This document shows positions 25,522-34,905 of a stretch of 39,045 nucleotides of DNA, piece after piece. The DNA is taken from positions 1 through 39,045 of the forward strand of contig CASKJV010000016.1 of the NCBI GenBank assembly GCA_949388605.1. Direction: 5' to 3'. Origin of the DNA: an uncultured Clostridia bacterium. Lineage in GTDB: Bacteria > Bacillota > Clostridia > TANB77 > CAG-508. The notes below the pieces were generated by a model that did not search any database, was not told the DNA's origin, and worked only from the letters and a program-made list of their open reading frames with translations. The position numbers and the translations under genes were made by a program. Positions within the stretch are counted from its first letter, which is position 1. Each line of letters begins with the position of its first letter.

Positions 25522-26877
25522 ATGAATAAAAAAGTAAAAGTTGTTTTAGGCGGAAAATGGGGAGACGAAGGAAAAGGAAAAATAGCATCAAGAGAATCGA
25601 AAGATGCTGATTTTGTTATTCGGGGGACTGGTGGAGCAAATGCTGGACATACAATAGTATTTGAAGGCAAAAAAATTGCATTACATATGGTACCTGGTGG
25701 AATTGTTTATCCTCAAACCAAATGCCTTATTGGGCAGGGTGTTGTAGTGGATATTCCTGTACTTTTAGAAGAAATAAAAGCTTTGGAAAAGATGGGAGTA
25801 CCGGATGTAAAAGAACGACTAAAAATTAGTGGCAGAGCTCATATTGTTTTGCCATATCATAAAGCATTAGATGAGCTTTATGAAAGAAGTAAAAAAAGTC
25901 CTATTGGCACTACCAAAAGAGGAATTGGGCCTTGTTATGCTGATAAAGACAATCGTATAGGAATTAGAGTCTATGATTTAATGCTTCCAAGAGAAAAATT
26001 ACTTAAGAAATTTAAAGAAGCGATATTATTTCATAATACATTACTATATGCAAATAATATAGGAATATTTTCAGCAGAAGATTTAACTCATGAATACAAA
26101 TTGTATGGTGAGATGCTCAGCTCCATGATTGTTAATGGTGATGTTTTAACACGAGAAGCAATCGAAGGAAATAAAAAAATCGTTATTGAAGGCGCTCAGG
26201 CATATAGATTGGATAAAGATTATGGAGATTATCCTAATGTCACAAGTTCGAACTGCGTAACAGGTGGAACTTTAATTGGATCACATATTCCATATTCAGC
26301 AGTTAAAGAAACTATTGTAGTTGTTAAAGGATATGATACAAGAGTTGGTAATGGTCCATTTCCTACTGAATTGAAAGCATATAAAAAAGAAGACTATCTT
26401 GATAAGGCAATATTTGATTCAAAAACATTTATTGGTGATTTAATTCGTGAAATGGGACATGAATATGGTGCTACAACAGGTCGACCACGAAGAACAGGAT
26501 GGTTTGATGCAGTAATGCTTAAATCAGCTAAATATGCATTAGGGGCTGATTATTTATGCATTAATCATATGGATACTCTTGGAAAAATTGGCCAAGAAGT
26601 TGGATACATAAAGATTTGTACAGGATATTTATATAAGGGCGAAGAAATCGATTATTATCCAGATGACATTGAAATTACAGAAATAGAACCAGAGCCAATT
26701 TATACCACAATAAAAGGTGGCTGGAATGTATCAAGTGATGTTCGAAACTATAATGAATTGCCCAAAAAAATGAAAAAAGTTATAAGATTAATTGAGGAAA
26801 CTACTGGCATACCAGTTAAATATATTGGTATAGGACCAGATAATGACGATTTAGTTGTTCGTTACAATGAAATTTAA
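25522..26877 (+). CDS. purA: Adenylosuccinate synthetase, divergent form
   Basis: 451 residues from ATG 25522; AAGGAG at 25504-25509 lies inside the longer frame from 25501, so the inner start is preferred. It joins IMP and aspartate using GTP, the first step from IMP to AMP. The P-loop GGKWGDEGKGK carries catalytic Asp15, and His43 is in NAGHT. GTTKRGIGPCYADK, TTGRPRRTGWFDAV and RVGNGPFPTEL are present. It is odd in several family motifs: EGAQAYRLDKDYGDYPNVTSS where most enzymes have EGAQGTLLDIDxGTYPxVTSS, and TTKRG for TTGRG. It keeps the catalytic Asp, which argues against phage PurZ. Codon use is richer in G and C than its neighbours, and it has its own promoter and terminator, suggesting transfer. 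Confidence 0.93.
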   Translation: MNKKVKVVLGGKWGDEGKGKIASRESKDADFVIRGTGGANAGHTIVFEGKKIALHMVPGGIVYPQTKCLIGQGVVVDIPVLLEEIKALEKMGVPDVKERLKISGRAHIVLPYHKALDELYERSKKSPIGTTKRGIGPCYADKDNRIGIRVYDLMLPREKLLKKFKEAILFHNTLLYANNIGIFSAEDLTHEYKLYGEMLSSMIVNGDVLTREAIEGNKKIVIEGAQAYRLDKDYGDYPNVTSSNCVTGGTLIGSHIPYSAVKETIVVVKGYDTRVGNGPFPTELKAYKKEDYLDKAIFDSKTFIGDLIREMGHEYGATTGRPRRTGWFDAVMLKSAKYALGADYLCINHMDTLGKIGQEVGYIKICTGYLYKGEEIDYYPDDIEITEIEPEPIYTTIKGGWNVSSDVRNYNELPKKMKKVIRLIEETTGIPVKYIGIGPDNDDLVVRYNEI

Positions 26878-26940
26878 ATAAATAACAATTTTACACTGAT
26901 TTAATTCGTTTACCTAAAACTTACAAAATAGTTACAATTC

Positions 26941-26976
26941 AAAAGCCTATATGAAGAAATTCATATATGGCTTTTT
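26941..26976 (+). terminator. purA terminator
   Basis: AAAAGCCTATATGAA, loop GAAA, TTCATATATGGCTTTTT. Confidence 0.9.
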
Positions 26977-27108
26977 CTATAATAGTGAAGTATAGCCAAT
27001 AAGTTATGAGCATAAATATTTTTGGTTATAGAATTGTTCTTTTAAAATTTTAATATATATAGTATAATAGAAATAATTAAAAATAATATATCGAATTGGA
27101 GAATAAAA

Positions 27109-27696
27109 ATGATAATAAATAACCCTAAATTTGAAATATCTGCTGTAAGTAAAAAACAATATCCTAAAGGGAATCTACCAGAAGTAGTTTTAGTAGGAAA
27201 ATCTAATGTAGGAAAATCTTCTTTTGTTAATACTATGATTAATAGGAAAAATTTAGCAAGGACTAGTAATGTTCCAGGAAAAACAAGACAAATAAATTTT
27301 TATAATATGGATAATAAATTTTATTTTGTAGATTTACCAGGATATGGATATAGTAAAATGTCTAAAAAGGAAAAAGTTATTTCAGGTGGTTTTATAGAAC
27401 AATATTTAGAAGAAGGAAGTAATATAGCGTTAATTATATTACTATTAGATATTAGACATAAACCAACTTCAGATGATTTACTTATGTATGATTATATTTT
27501 AAAAAGCAATTTACCATTTATGGTACTTACAAATAAAGCCGATAAAATTGCAATAACAAAAGTAGATAATGAATTAGAAAAAATAAAAGAAATACTTGGA
27601 ATATCTTATAGTACAATATTACCATTTTCTTCTGAAAGAAAAGTTTATCAAGAAAAAGTTTGGGAAGAAATAGAAAAATTTATAAAAGATGAATAA
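27109..27696 (+). CDS. engB: Ribosome biogenesis GTPase EngB/YsxC
   Basis: 195 residues, family length. G1 is GKSNVGKSS (30-38), G2 is the Thr-rich segment TSNVPGKTRQINFY, G3 is DLPGYG (75-80), and G4 is TNKADK. A GTPase needed for late assembly of the 50S subunit in Firmicutes, acting in the cytoplasm. The start follows TTGGAGA. A TATAAT at 27063-27068 lies 40 bases upstream with a weak -35. In many Firmicutes the gene follows lon or clpX; here it follows purA with its own promoter. Confidence 0.96.
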   Translation: MIINNPKFEISAVSKKQYPKGNLPEVVLVGKSNVGKSSFVNTMINRKNLARTSNVPGKTRQINFYNMDNKFYFVDLPGYGYSKMSKKEKVISGGFIEQYLEEGSNIALIILLLDIRHKPTSDDLLMYDYILKSNLPFMVLTNKADKIAITKVDNELEKIKEILGISYSTILPFSSERKVYQEKVWEEIEKFIKDE

Positions 27697-27839
27697 ATCA
27701 AAAAAATATACATAAATATATATATAGGAACAAAAATAAGCACATATAATTTTCAAAAATTCAGGTAATTTTATGTTATAAGAAAGTGTTATAATATAAA
27801 ATTTTTGACAAATTTTAAATACGATTTTAGATAACAAAA

Positions 27840-27869
27840 TTGATACAAGAAAAAAATGAAATATATAAT
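27840..27869 (+). promoter_or_regulatory. Promoter of the YaaL-like gene
   Basis: TTGATA (27840-27845), 18-base spacer, TATAAT (27864-27869). An alternative TTGACA is at 27805. Confidence 0.55.
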
Positions 27870-27893
27870 GTGCAATGAATAGGAGACATATTT

Positions 27894-28130
27894 ATGTATA
27901 GTGAATTTGTAAAAGAAGTTGAAATATTGGATATGAATGAGAATCAGAAAAATGATGATCTTTTAAAAAATATTAAATCAGTAAAAGAAACATTAAATAA
28001 TATGTATAACAATCTACAATTTGCAGATAGTGATTTGATTGATTATTTTACTTATCAAATAAAGGCAGAAGAGGCAAAATATAATTATTTAATAAAACAA
28101 GCTAAAAAGAAAAATTTAAATATAATATAA
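27894..28130 (+). CDS. YaaL-like (DUF2508) small protein
   Basis: 78 residues, all helical and charged. The C-terminal two thirds, LKNIKSVKETLNNMYNN then DLIDYFTYQIKAEEAKYNYLIKQAKK, match the DUF2508/YaaL pattern. The B. subtilis relative is encoded between recR and bofA, which is not the context here. The start follows AGGAG. Function unknown. It is alone, with its own promoter and a terminator shared with glmS. Confidence 0.75.
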   Translation: MYSEFVKEVEILDMNENQKNDDLLKNIKSVKETLNNMYNNLQFADSDLIDYFTYQIKAEEAKYNYLIKQAKKKNLNII

Positions 28131-28160
28131 AAACCAGTTCAAAAAGAACTGGTTTTTTTT
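28130..28160. terminator. Bidirectional terminator between the YaaL-like gene and glmS
   Basis: AAAACCAGTTC pairs with GAACTGGTTTT around AAAAA, with T runs on both strands. Confidence 0.85.
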
Positions 28161-28294
28161 AGTACTACAGATTTTTTTACTAACAAATGCTTATACTACT
28201 ATTTGCATATGTCTTTGCTATAAATTTAAATTCATGAAAAAATATATTTTTATCAAACCTTTATTATTTTCGCGGAACAATAAAATTTTTAACA

Positions 28295-30130
28295 TTACTC
28301 AACTGTAACAGATTTTGCAAGATTTCTAGGTTTATCAACATCTAATCCTTTTTCTTTTGAAATGTAGTAAGCTAAAATTTGAAGAGGAATAATTGAAAGA
28401 ACAGGTGAGATAAAAGTATTAGTTTTTGGGATTTTTATAACCTCATCAAATTCTTGATTTAATTCTTGATTTGTAACAATAAAAGTTTTTGCCCCTCTAG
28501 TTACAACTTCTAATATATTGCTTACTGATTTTTCAACTAATAATCTATTAGTTAATACAGAAATAACAGTTACATCATTTTCAATTAATGCAATAGGTCC
28601 ATGTTTAAGTTCTCCAGAAGGATACGCTTCTGAGTGAATATAAGAAATTTCCTTTAGTTTTAAAGAACCTTCTTGTGCAACAGAATAATCAATTCCTCTA
28701 CCTATAAAAAATACATCTTTTTCTTTATAAATTTTTTGAGCGAAATTTTTTATTTGTTCTGTATTTTTTAGAACTTCTTCAATTTTTGATGGAAGAAGTA
28801 GAATATCATTTTTTAATTCTATAGTTTTTGTAGAATTTTTTTCTAATATTTCAGAAAAATAAATTGCAATAATTGCAAGAAGAACAATTTGAGAAGTATA
28901 TGCTTTAGTAGAAGCAACAGCAATCTCAGGTCCTGCATGAGTATATACAGTATAATCAGCTTCTCTTGTAATTGATGAACCTATAACATTAGATATAGCA
29001 ATTGTTTTTGCCCCTTTGCTTTTTGCAAGTTTTAAAGCTGCAATTGTATCAGCAGTTTCACCAGATTGAGTAATAAATAAACAAAGAGTTTTTTCGTTTA
29101 TTATAGGATTTCTATATCTAAATTCTGAAGCAGCTTCAACTTCGACTGAAATTTCACAAAGATTTTCAAAAATTGGTTTTGTAGCAAATCCTGCATGCAT
29201 TGCAGTACCACAAGCTACAATATATATTTTATTAATAGTATTTAAGTATTTTTTATTTAAGTTCAAATCAGGAATAATAGTTTTAGAATCTTTTGAAATT
29301 CTAGAACCTATAGTTTCTCTAATAGCTTTTGGTTGTTCATTAATTTCTTTTAACATGAAATCTGGATAACCATCTTTTTCAGCAGCAGTTGCATTCCAAG
29401 TAATATTTTGACATGCTTTATTTATTTTTTGTAAATTGCTATCATAAAAATCAATAGAAGTTCTTGAGATAAATGCAAATTCATTATCATTTAGGAGATA
29501 GAAATCTTTTGTAAATGATAAAATTGCTGGTATATCAGAACTAATATAATTTTCATCTATACCTTTTCCTATAACTAAAGGGCTATCTTTTCTTACAACA
29601 ATCATATTGTCAGGATACATAGAAGATAGGACTTCTATTGCGTAGCTACCTTTTAGCATTTTACAAGCATTAGTAACAGCATCTAAAAAACGTAAATTGT
29701 CTTTTTGTTTTGAAGAATTAAAATAAAAATGAATTAAATTAGGGATAACTTCGGTATCTGTTTCTGATAAAAAAGTATAATCATGAGCTTGTAAAAATTC
29801 TTTTAAGTCAGAATAATTTTCAATTATTCCATTATGAACTACAGCAAAATTTTTTGAATTATCTGAATGGGGATGAGAATTTGTACTAGAAGGTTTACCA
29901 TGGGTAGCCCATCTAGTATGCCCAATTCCTAATGTGCCTTCTAAAGAATTAATACCTTTAGTATTGCTTAAATCATTTACACGACCTTTATTTTTTACAA
30001 CTTTTAAACCACTTTTTTCAATTGTTGCGATTCCTGCTGAATCGTAACCTCTATATTCTAGTCTTGAAAGACCATTTATTAATATTGGTTTTGCTTGTTT
30101 TTTTCCAATATAACCAACTATTCCACACAT
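28295..30130 (-). CDS. glmS: Glucosamine-6-phosphate synthase (glutamine-hydrolysing)
   Basis: 611 residues, full length. The N-terminal glutaminase domain begins MCGIVGYIG, with Cys2 as nucleophile, followed by LEYRGYDSAGIA and GHTRWATHG. Two SIS isomerase domains follow, including CGTAMHAG, SQSGETADT and ASTKAYTSQ, then RGIDYSVAQEGSLKLKEISY. The C-terminus DKPRNLAKSVTVE is diagnostic. It makes glucosamine-6-phosphate from fructose-6-phosphate and glutamine, the entry to cell-wall amino sugars. The ribosome binding site is AAGGTGG. Expression is controlled by the glmS ribozyme in its own leader. Confidence 0.99.
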   Translation of the reverse strand: MCGIVGYIGKKQAKPILINGLSRLEYRGYDSAGIATIEKSGLKVVKNKGRVNDLSNTKGINSLEGTLGIGHTRWATHGKPSSTNSHPHSDNSKNFAVVHNGIIENYSDLKEFLQAHDYTFLSETDTEVIPNLIHFYFNSSKQKDNLRFLDAVTNACKMLKGSYAIEVLSSMYPDNMIVVRKDSPLVIGKGIDENYISSDIPAILSFTKDFYLLNDNEFAFISRTSIDFYDSNLQKINKACQNITWNATAAEKDGYPDFMLKEINEQPKAIRETIGSRISKDSKTIIPDLNLNKKYLNTINKIYIVACGTAMHAGFATKPIFENLCEISVEVEAASEFRYRNPIINEKTLCLFITQSGETADTIAALKLAKSKGAKTIAISNVIGSSITREADYTVYTHAGPEIAVASTKAYTSQIVLLAIIAIYFSEILEKNSTKTIELKNDILLLPSKIEEVLKNTEQIKNFAQKIYKEKDVFFIGRGIDYSVAQEGSLKLKEISYIHSEAYPSGELKHGPIALIENDVTVISVLTNRLLVEKSVSNILEVVTRGAKTFIVTNQELNQEFDEVIKIPKTNTFISPVLSIIPLQILAYYISKEKGLDVDKPRNLAKSVTVE

Positions 30131-30150
30131 AAAAAAACCACCTTTCTTAT

Positions 30151-30201
30151 AAAACTGGTATACAATTTAAAGGTAGTACTTTTCTACCTAAAACCAGTTT
30201 T
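30151..30201 (-). other. Nested hairpin between the glmS ribozyme and the ribosome binding site
   Basis: AAAACTGGT/ACCAGTTTT encloses AGGTAG/CTACCT. It lies after the ribozyme core and 13 bases before AAGGTGG. There is no T run beyond it on the minus strand, so it is not a plain terminator. Confidence 0.5.
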
Positions 30202-30225
30202 TTAATAGGGTGTAAGCAAGATTAA

Positions 30226-30355
30226 TTACTAAATTTTGTTATAGTATTACTACTATTTTTTGATTTAGTATATGGTAATAATCATACCACTAGAGTATCC
30301 GCCGAATATTTCGATAACTCTAGACCTCGTCAACTGAAAAAACAGTTCTGGCGCT
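30226..30355 (-). ncRNA. glmS ribozyme (self-cleaving, GlcN6P-dependent)
   Basis: Read on the minus strand: AGCGCCAGAACTG, then GTTGACGAGG, TTATCG, ATTCGGCGGAT, then P3 (TGGTA/TACCA) and P4 (TACTAAAT/ATTTAGTA). These conserved blocks are in the right order. By family knowledge the cut falls between the A and the G of AGCGCC, about 30355/30354. Cleavage in the presence of glucosamine-6-phosphate leads to decay of the glmS message. Confidence 0.96.
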
Positions 30356-30481
30356 AACTATCTGTTTTAAATTCTCCTTTCATATTTTTACTTACACATT
30401 AAATAATATACCTATTGTACTTTATAATATGTAAAATATTTATAAATGTCAAATGAATTTTTTGTGAAATAAAATTTTCTA

Positions 30482-30510
30482 TTGTAAATAAAATTTGTAA
30501 ATGCTATAAT
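30482..30510 (+). promoter_or_regulatory. Promoter of the 30558-34848 operon
   Basis: TTGTAA (30482-30487), 17-base spacer, TATAAT (30505-30510), 47 bases before the first gene. Confidence 0.7.
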
Positions 30511-30557
30511 TCAAGTATAAAACAATAATAATTGTTTTTTTGGAAAGGAAATAATTT

Positions 30558-30854
30558 ATGAATGAAATAAAACCATTTATAGCAAAGCAAGAAAAAAGAG
30601 AAATTTTTTTAGTAACTGAAATTACTTCTCAAACCAATAAAAAATATTACTTATATAGTGATGGAAATGTATATGAGAAAGATGGGGAAGGAAAACTAAA
30701 AAAACTAGATGATATAAATCCTGAAAGTAAAAAATTAATTCAAGTAATTATGGATAATTTTAGATCAGGAAAAACAGATGTTATTAATGAGAATGAAGGA
30801 AAGAAAACTAAAAAACAAAAAAATAGTATTGAAGTAGAATTACCAGAATTATAA
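30558..30854 (+). CDS. Hypothetical protein, 98 residues
   Basis: Unrecognised. The start follows GGAAAGGA. Residues 1-60 form short strands (REIFLVTEIT, KKYYLYSDGNVYEKDG); the C-terminal 30 residues are Lys/Glu-rich and probably disordered. No signal peptide, membrane segment or metal site. First gene of an operon with the HEVYH protein, hpt and uvrC. Confidence 0.75.
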   Translation: MNEIKPFIAKQEKREIFLVTEITSQTNKKYYLYSDGNVYEKDGEGKLKKLDDINPESKKLIQVIMDNFRSGKTDVINENEGKKTKKQKNSIEVELPEL

Positions 30855-30886
30855 AAAATTACAAATGTAAAGAGGATTAAGTACAA

Positions 30887-32479
30887 ATGTCAAATAGTTA
30901 TGATACAGATACAAAATTAAAAAGTTATTTTGAAAATTATATTAATCAGATGAATATTGATAAAAGATATACATCTGTATTAGTAGATATAATGATGAGA
31001 AGATCATATGAATATCAATTATCTCCAGAAGAAATTAGGCAAGATATGATAGGACTGTTAAACAATTTAAATGAAATTGTTATTGATGATATGCCAAAAG
31101 AATATGAAAGAGCCAATGGTTTGTATATGTCTAAAGAAAAAAAAATTATAATTCAAAAAAATTATTCAAAACGAGAAGATAAAGAGATTGTATATCAAAC
31201 TTTAACACATGAAGTATATCATGTGTTATCTAAAGATAAAAATGGAAATGACAAATTAGGTGGATATAATTCTATTACAGGTAAATACAACGCATCACTT
31301 CTTGAAGCAATTGTTGAAAAATCTTCTTATAGAGCTGTTTTTGGAAATGACAGACAAGGAAATATATATTTTAATCATAATGCTAATGGATATCAAGATA
31401 TAACTTTTATTGTTGATGCTTTAGAGGCTACTTATGGTGTGAATGAACAAGATTTTCTAAAAAATGGAATACAAGGAAGAGTGCAATTGGCTAATTTTTT
31501 AGCAAATAATGCTGGTGAAACAATAAACACTACTCTTCAATTTCTAGATGCAATAGAAGCCAACTATGCTTTATTGCATAATTCATTATATCCATGGGAT
31601 GAAGAAAGTAAGAAAATGACTTCTGAAACAAGAAGTAATAATATAAAAGATGCATTAACTGGAATATATCAACTTTGTGAAAATAAAATTTGTGAAAGAA
31701 TGGAAAATGTTTCAATAACTAATGTTCAAGATGGGATTAATTTAAAAAAAGAATTAAATTATAATCATAATAAATTAAATGCAGTTATGGATGATAGAAT
31801 AAAATATTTTTCTAACGGATATGATTTTAGTATTAATAACGATGTATATCAAAGAGTACAAGATTATAGAGCAAATACATTATATAGAATAAATGATATA
31901 GGAAGTGCTTTAGAAGTTATACCTCAATTGCCAACAGAACAAGATTGTGTAAATCTAGTTAACTGGGCTAGGTATGGGAATTTGGGACGCTTAGACCCTC
32001 AAATATTAAATAATTATAGAATAGAAAGAAGAATGGAATATAATCTTCCAGTTACACAAGGAGATATTAAAAAAATATTTGAAAAAGAAACTTTTGGAAG
32101 AAAATATGATAATTTAGAAGTGGGAAAAAATTTAAAAGATATTGCAAATAATAAATACAAAATGGTAGAAAGTGAAGAAAATGATATATCTGAAAATAAA
32201 AGAGATAATATTTTCAGAAGAGGAATAGAAAAATTTAAAGCAATATTTTTTAGAAGAAACAATAAACGTCTTGGAGAAGGTCAAGCAAATATAAATAATG
32301 AAGCAACAATAGATAATAATATAAATAGAAACAGTTCACAATTATTTGCACCATTAACCAAAGAACAACAAGAATATTATAATAATCAAGTAAAAAAAGC
32401 AGTAGAGCAAACTAATAATAGAAATGATTTTGAATCACAAACTAGAATTAATACACAAGATAACATCTCAAGAGATTAA
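30887..32479 (+). CDS. Unknown protein with HEVYH metallopeptidase-like motif
   Basis: 530 residues. Near the N-terminus TLTHEVYHVLS (HEVYH at 108-112) fits HExxH, and about 28 residues later LLEAIVEKSS offers Glu140 or Glu144 as a third zinc ligand, as in gluzincin peptidases. This is a motif-based suggestion only. The remaining ~380 residues are helical and polar. The C-terminal 110 residues are Asn/Lys/Arg-rich, with FRRNNKRLGEGQ followed by Asn/Gln-rich low complexity. No signal peptide or membrane span. It lies 32 bases after the 98-residue gene and 36 bases before hpt. I do not recognise the family. Confidence 0.75.
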   Translation: MSNSYDTDTKLKSYFENYINQMNIDKRYTSVLVDIMMRRSYEYQLSPEEIRQDMIGLLNNLNEIVIDDMPKEYERANGLYMSKEKKIIIQKNYSKREDKEIVYQTLTHEVYHVLSKDKNGNDKLGGYNSITGKYNASLLEAIVEKSSYRAVFGNDRQGNIYFNHNANGYQDITFIVDALEATYGVNEQDFLKNGIQGRVQLANFLANNAGETINTTLQFLDAIEANYALLHNSLYPWDEESKKMTSETRSNNIKDALTGIYQLCENKICERMENVSITNVQDGINLKKELNYNHNKLNAVMDDRIKYFSNGYDFSINNDVYQRVQDYRANTLYRINDIGSALEVIPQLPTEQDCVNLVNWARYGNLGRLDPQILNNYRIERRMEYNLPVTQGDIKKIFEKETFGRKYDNLEVGKNLKDIANNKYKMVESEENDISENKRDNIFRRGIEKFKAIFFRRNNKRLGEGQANINNEATIDNNINRNSSQLFAPLTKEQQEYYNNQVKKAVEQTNNRNDFESQTRINTQDNISRD

Positions 32480-32515
32480 AATAGAAATTGAAAAAAATAA
32501 GTAAAAGAGGTTGCA

Positions 32516-33043
32516 ATGGAAGAAGTTATTAAAAATTTAAAAGTAATGTATACAGAAGAACAAATACAAGAAAGAATAAAAGAACTTGCAAAAGAAATTG
32601 ATAATGATTATATAGGAAAAGAATTAATTATTATTTCTGTATTAAAAGGTGCAATCTTTTTTACAGTTGATTTAGTTAAAAGAATAAATATTCCGATGTC
32701 AATAGAAATGATGCAAGTATCTAGCTATCAAGGAACACAAAGTACAGGAAATGTTATTTTAAAAAGAGGTTTAGATATAGATATTTCAGGTAAAGACGTA
32801 TTAATTGTGGAAGATATTATAGATACAGGTTATACCTTACAATATTTAAAAGAATATTTACAAACTTTAAATCCAAATTCTTTAAAAATAGCAGTATTAG
32901 CAGATAAAAAGGAAAGAAGAAAAATTGATGTAAAAATAGATTATACTGGGTTTGAAATAGAAAATAAATTTATTGTAGGATATGGTTTTGACATTGATCA
33001 AAAATACAGAAACTTACCATATATAGGTTATATAGAAGAATAA
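32516..33043 (+). CDS. hpt: Hypoxanthine phosphoribosyltransferase
   Basis: 175 residues, normal length. The PRPP-binding motif is VEDIIDTGYT (98-107), preceded by the ISVLKGAIFF loop, and MQVSSYQGTQSTGNV forms the flexible catalytic loop. FIVGYGFDIDQKYRNLPYIG is the family C-terminus. It salvages hypoxanthine and guanine to IMP and GMP with PRPP. The ribosome binding site is AAAGAGG. It is 14 bases before uvrC, so the two are cotranscribed. Confidence 0.97.
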   Translation: MEEVIKNLKVMYTEEQIQERIKELAKEIDNDYIGKELIIISVLKGAIFFTVDLVKRINIPMSIEMMQVSSYQGTQSTGNVILKRGLDIDISGKDVLIVEDIIDTGYTLQYLKEYLQTLNPNSLKIAVLADKKERRKIDVKIDYTGFEIENKFIVGYGFDIDQKYRNLPYIGYIEE

Positions 33044-33057
33044 ATTGGAGATATAGC

Positions 33058-34848
33058 ATGTTTGATATTGAAGAAGAATTAAAAAAACTTCCAGAAAAAC
33101 CAGGGGTTTATTTAATGCATGATAAAGAAGATACTGTTATATATGTTGGAAAAGCTATAATTCTAAAAAATAGAGTAAGACAATATTTTAGAAAAAATAA
33201 TAAAACTCCACGTATTGAAAAAATGGTATCTTTAATAGATTATTTTGAATACATAGTTGTTGGAAGTGAAGATGAAGCTTTAATTTTAGAATGTAATTTA
33301 ATAAAAAAGTACAGACCCAAATTTAATGTTTTATTAAAAGATGATAAAACATATCCATATATCAAAGTTGATATAAAATCGGATTATCCAAGTGTAATTA
33401 TGACAAGAAAAATTGTAAATGATGGAGCAAAATACTTTGGACCATATGCAAATGTTGGTAGTGCGAAAGAAATGGTAAATTTTATAAAAGAAAAGTTTCA
33501 AATACGACAATGTAAAAATTTTAGAAATCAAGATAGAGCGTGTTTAAATTATCATATAAAAAAATGTTTAGCACCATGTATGGGATATGTTTCTAAGGAA
33601 GAATATAGAAAGCAAATAAATCAGATATGTTTATTATTAGAGGGCAAAATAGATAGTATTATAAAGAAATTAGAACAAGAAATGCAAGAATATTCAAAAA
33701 AATTAGAGTTTGAAAAAGCAGCACAAGTTAGAGATAGAATAATGGCTATTGAAAGGGTATCTGAAAAACAAAAAGTTTCTAATATATCAGAAAATAATAT
33801 TGATGTAATTGGTTTATATAAAAACGAAGTTACTGTTTGCATAGAAATATTCTTTATAAGAAACAGTAAAATGATTGGAAGAGAACATTACTTTTTTGAT
33901 GAACTAAAAGATATGGAAGAAGAAGAGATTGTTTCAGGTTTTATAAAACAGTATTATATGGAAATGGATAAAAAGAATTTTCCAAGTAAAATTATGCAAA
34001 GATATCAATTAGAAGATAAAGAAGTTATAGAGAAATGGCTTTCTGAACGTGGAAATAGAAAAGTTGAAATTAGGAGTCCACAAAAGGGTGAAAAACTAAG
34101 ATTTGTTGAAATGGCAGAACTTAATAGTAAAATAACATTAGAAAACAAAGTTAAAGATAAAACAGAAATTTTAACTGAATTAAGAGATGTTTTAGAATTA
34201 GAAACATTGCCTTTGAAAATCGAAAGTTTTGATATTTCTAATATATCTGGAAATTTTATAGTTGCTGGTATGTGTGTAGCTCAAAATGGAGTTATAAAAA
34301 GAAATTTATCTAGAAGGTTTAAAATAAAAACTGTATTTGGGCAAGATGACCCAAGGTGTATGCAAGAAGTTGTAACTAGAAGATTAAAACATTCAATAGA
34401 AAATCCTAAAGGAGGTTTTGGAACTTTACCAGACTTAATTTTAGCAGATGGTGGTATTACTCAAATAAGAGCAATAAAAAATGCTATGGATGATGTAGGA
34501 ATTATAATTCCTGTTTTTGGTATGGTTAAAGATGATAAACATTCTACTAGAGCTCTTATAAATGAAGAGAAAGAAGAATTTAAAATTTCTGAAAATCTAT
34601 TTAATTTTATAACAAATCTTCAAGATGAAGTTCATAATACAGCAATAGAATATCATAGAAAAATTCGTGATAAAGAAATGACAAAATCTAAACTTGATTA
34701 TATAGATGGTATTGGAGAAAAGAAAAGAACAGCTTTACTTCAAAAGTTTGGAAGTGTTAATAATATAAAAAAAGCTTCAATAGAAGAACTAATGCTAGTA
34801 AAAGGAATAAATTTAGATTTAGCTCAAAAATTAAAAAATGAATTATGA
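33058..34848 (+). CDS. uvrC: Excinuclease ABC subunit C
   Basis: 596 residues, full length. The N-terminal GIY-YIG nuclease has PGVYLMHDKEDTVIYVGKA (15-33) and makes the 3' incision. A UVR helix pair (KKLEFEKAAQVRDRI) binds UvrB. The RNase H-like domain, with SFDISNISG, RRFKIKTVFGQDD and LILADGG, makes the 5' incision. A double helix-hairpin-helix domain (DYIDGIGEKKRTALLQKFGS, then KGINLDLAQKL) ends the protein. A four-Cys cluster CKNFRNQDRACLNYHIKKCLAPC is typical of the iron-sulfur form. The start follows TTGGAGA. It is the last gene of the operon. Confidence 0.98.
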   Translation: MFDIEEELKKLPEKPGVYLMHDKEDTVIYVGKAIILKNRVRQYFRKNNKTPRIEKMVSLIDYFEYIVVGSEDEALILECNLIKKYRPKFNVLLKDDKTYPYIKVDIKSDYPSVIMTRKIVNDGAKYFGPYANVGSAKEMVNFIKEKFQIRQCKNFRNQDRACLNYHIKKCLAPCMGYVSKEEYRKQINQICLLLEGKIDSIIKKLEQEMQEYSKKLEFEKAAQVRDRIMAIERVSEKQKVSNISENNIDVIGLYKNEVTVCIEIFFIRNSKMIGREHYFFDELKDMEEEEIVSGFIKQYYMEMDKKNFPSKIMQRYQLEDKEVIEKWLSERGNRKVEIRSPQKGEKLRFVEMAELNSKITLENKVKDKTEILTELRDVLELETLPLKIESFDISNISGNFIVAGMCVAQNGVIKRNLSRRFKIKTVFGQDDPRCMQEVVTRRLKHSIENPKGGFGTLPDLILADGGITQIRAIKNAMDDVGIIIPVFGMVKDDKHSTRALINEEKEEFKISENLFNFITNLQDEVHNTAIEYHRKIRDKEMTKSKLDYIDGIGEKKRTALLQKFGSVNNIKKASIEELMLVKGINLDLAQKLKNEL

Positions 34849-34905
34849 TAAAAAAATAAAATAAGACATTATATTGCCAAAGAATAAAATTAAATTTTTC
34901 AAAAT

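Noticed and set aside
25522-26877. Phage-type PurZ (2-aminoadenine synthesis)
   Set aside because: The catalytic Asp of GDEGKGK is kept, whereas PurZ lacks it, and no other Z-genome genes lie nearby.
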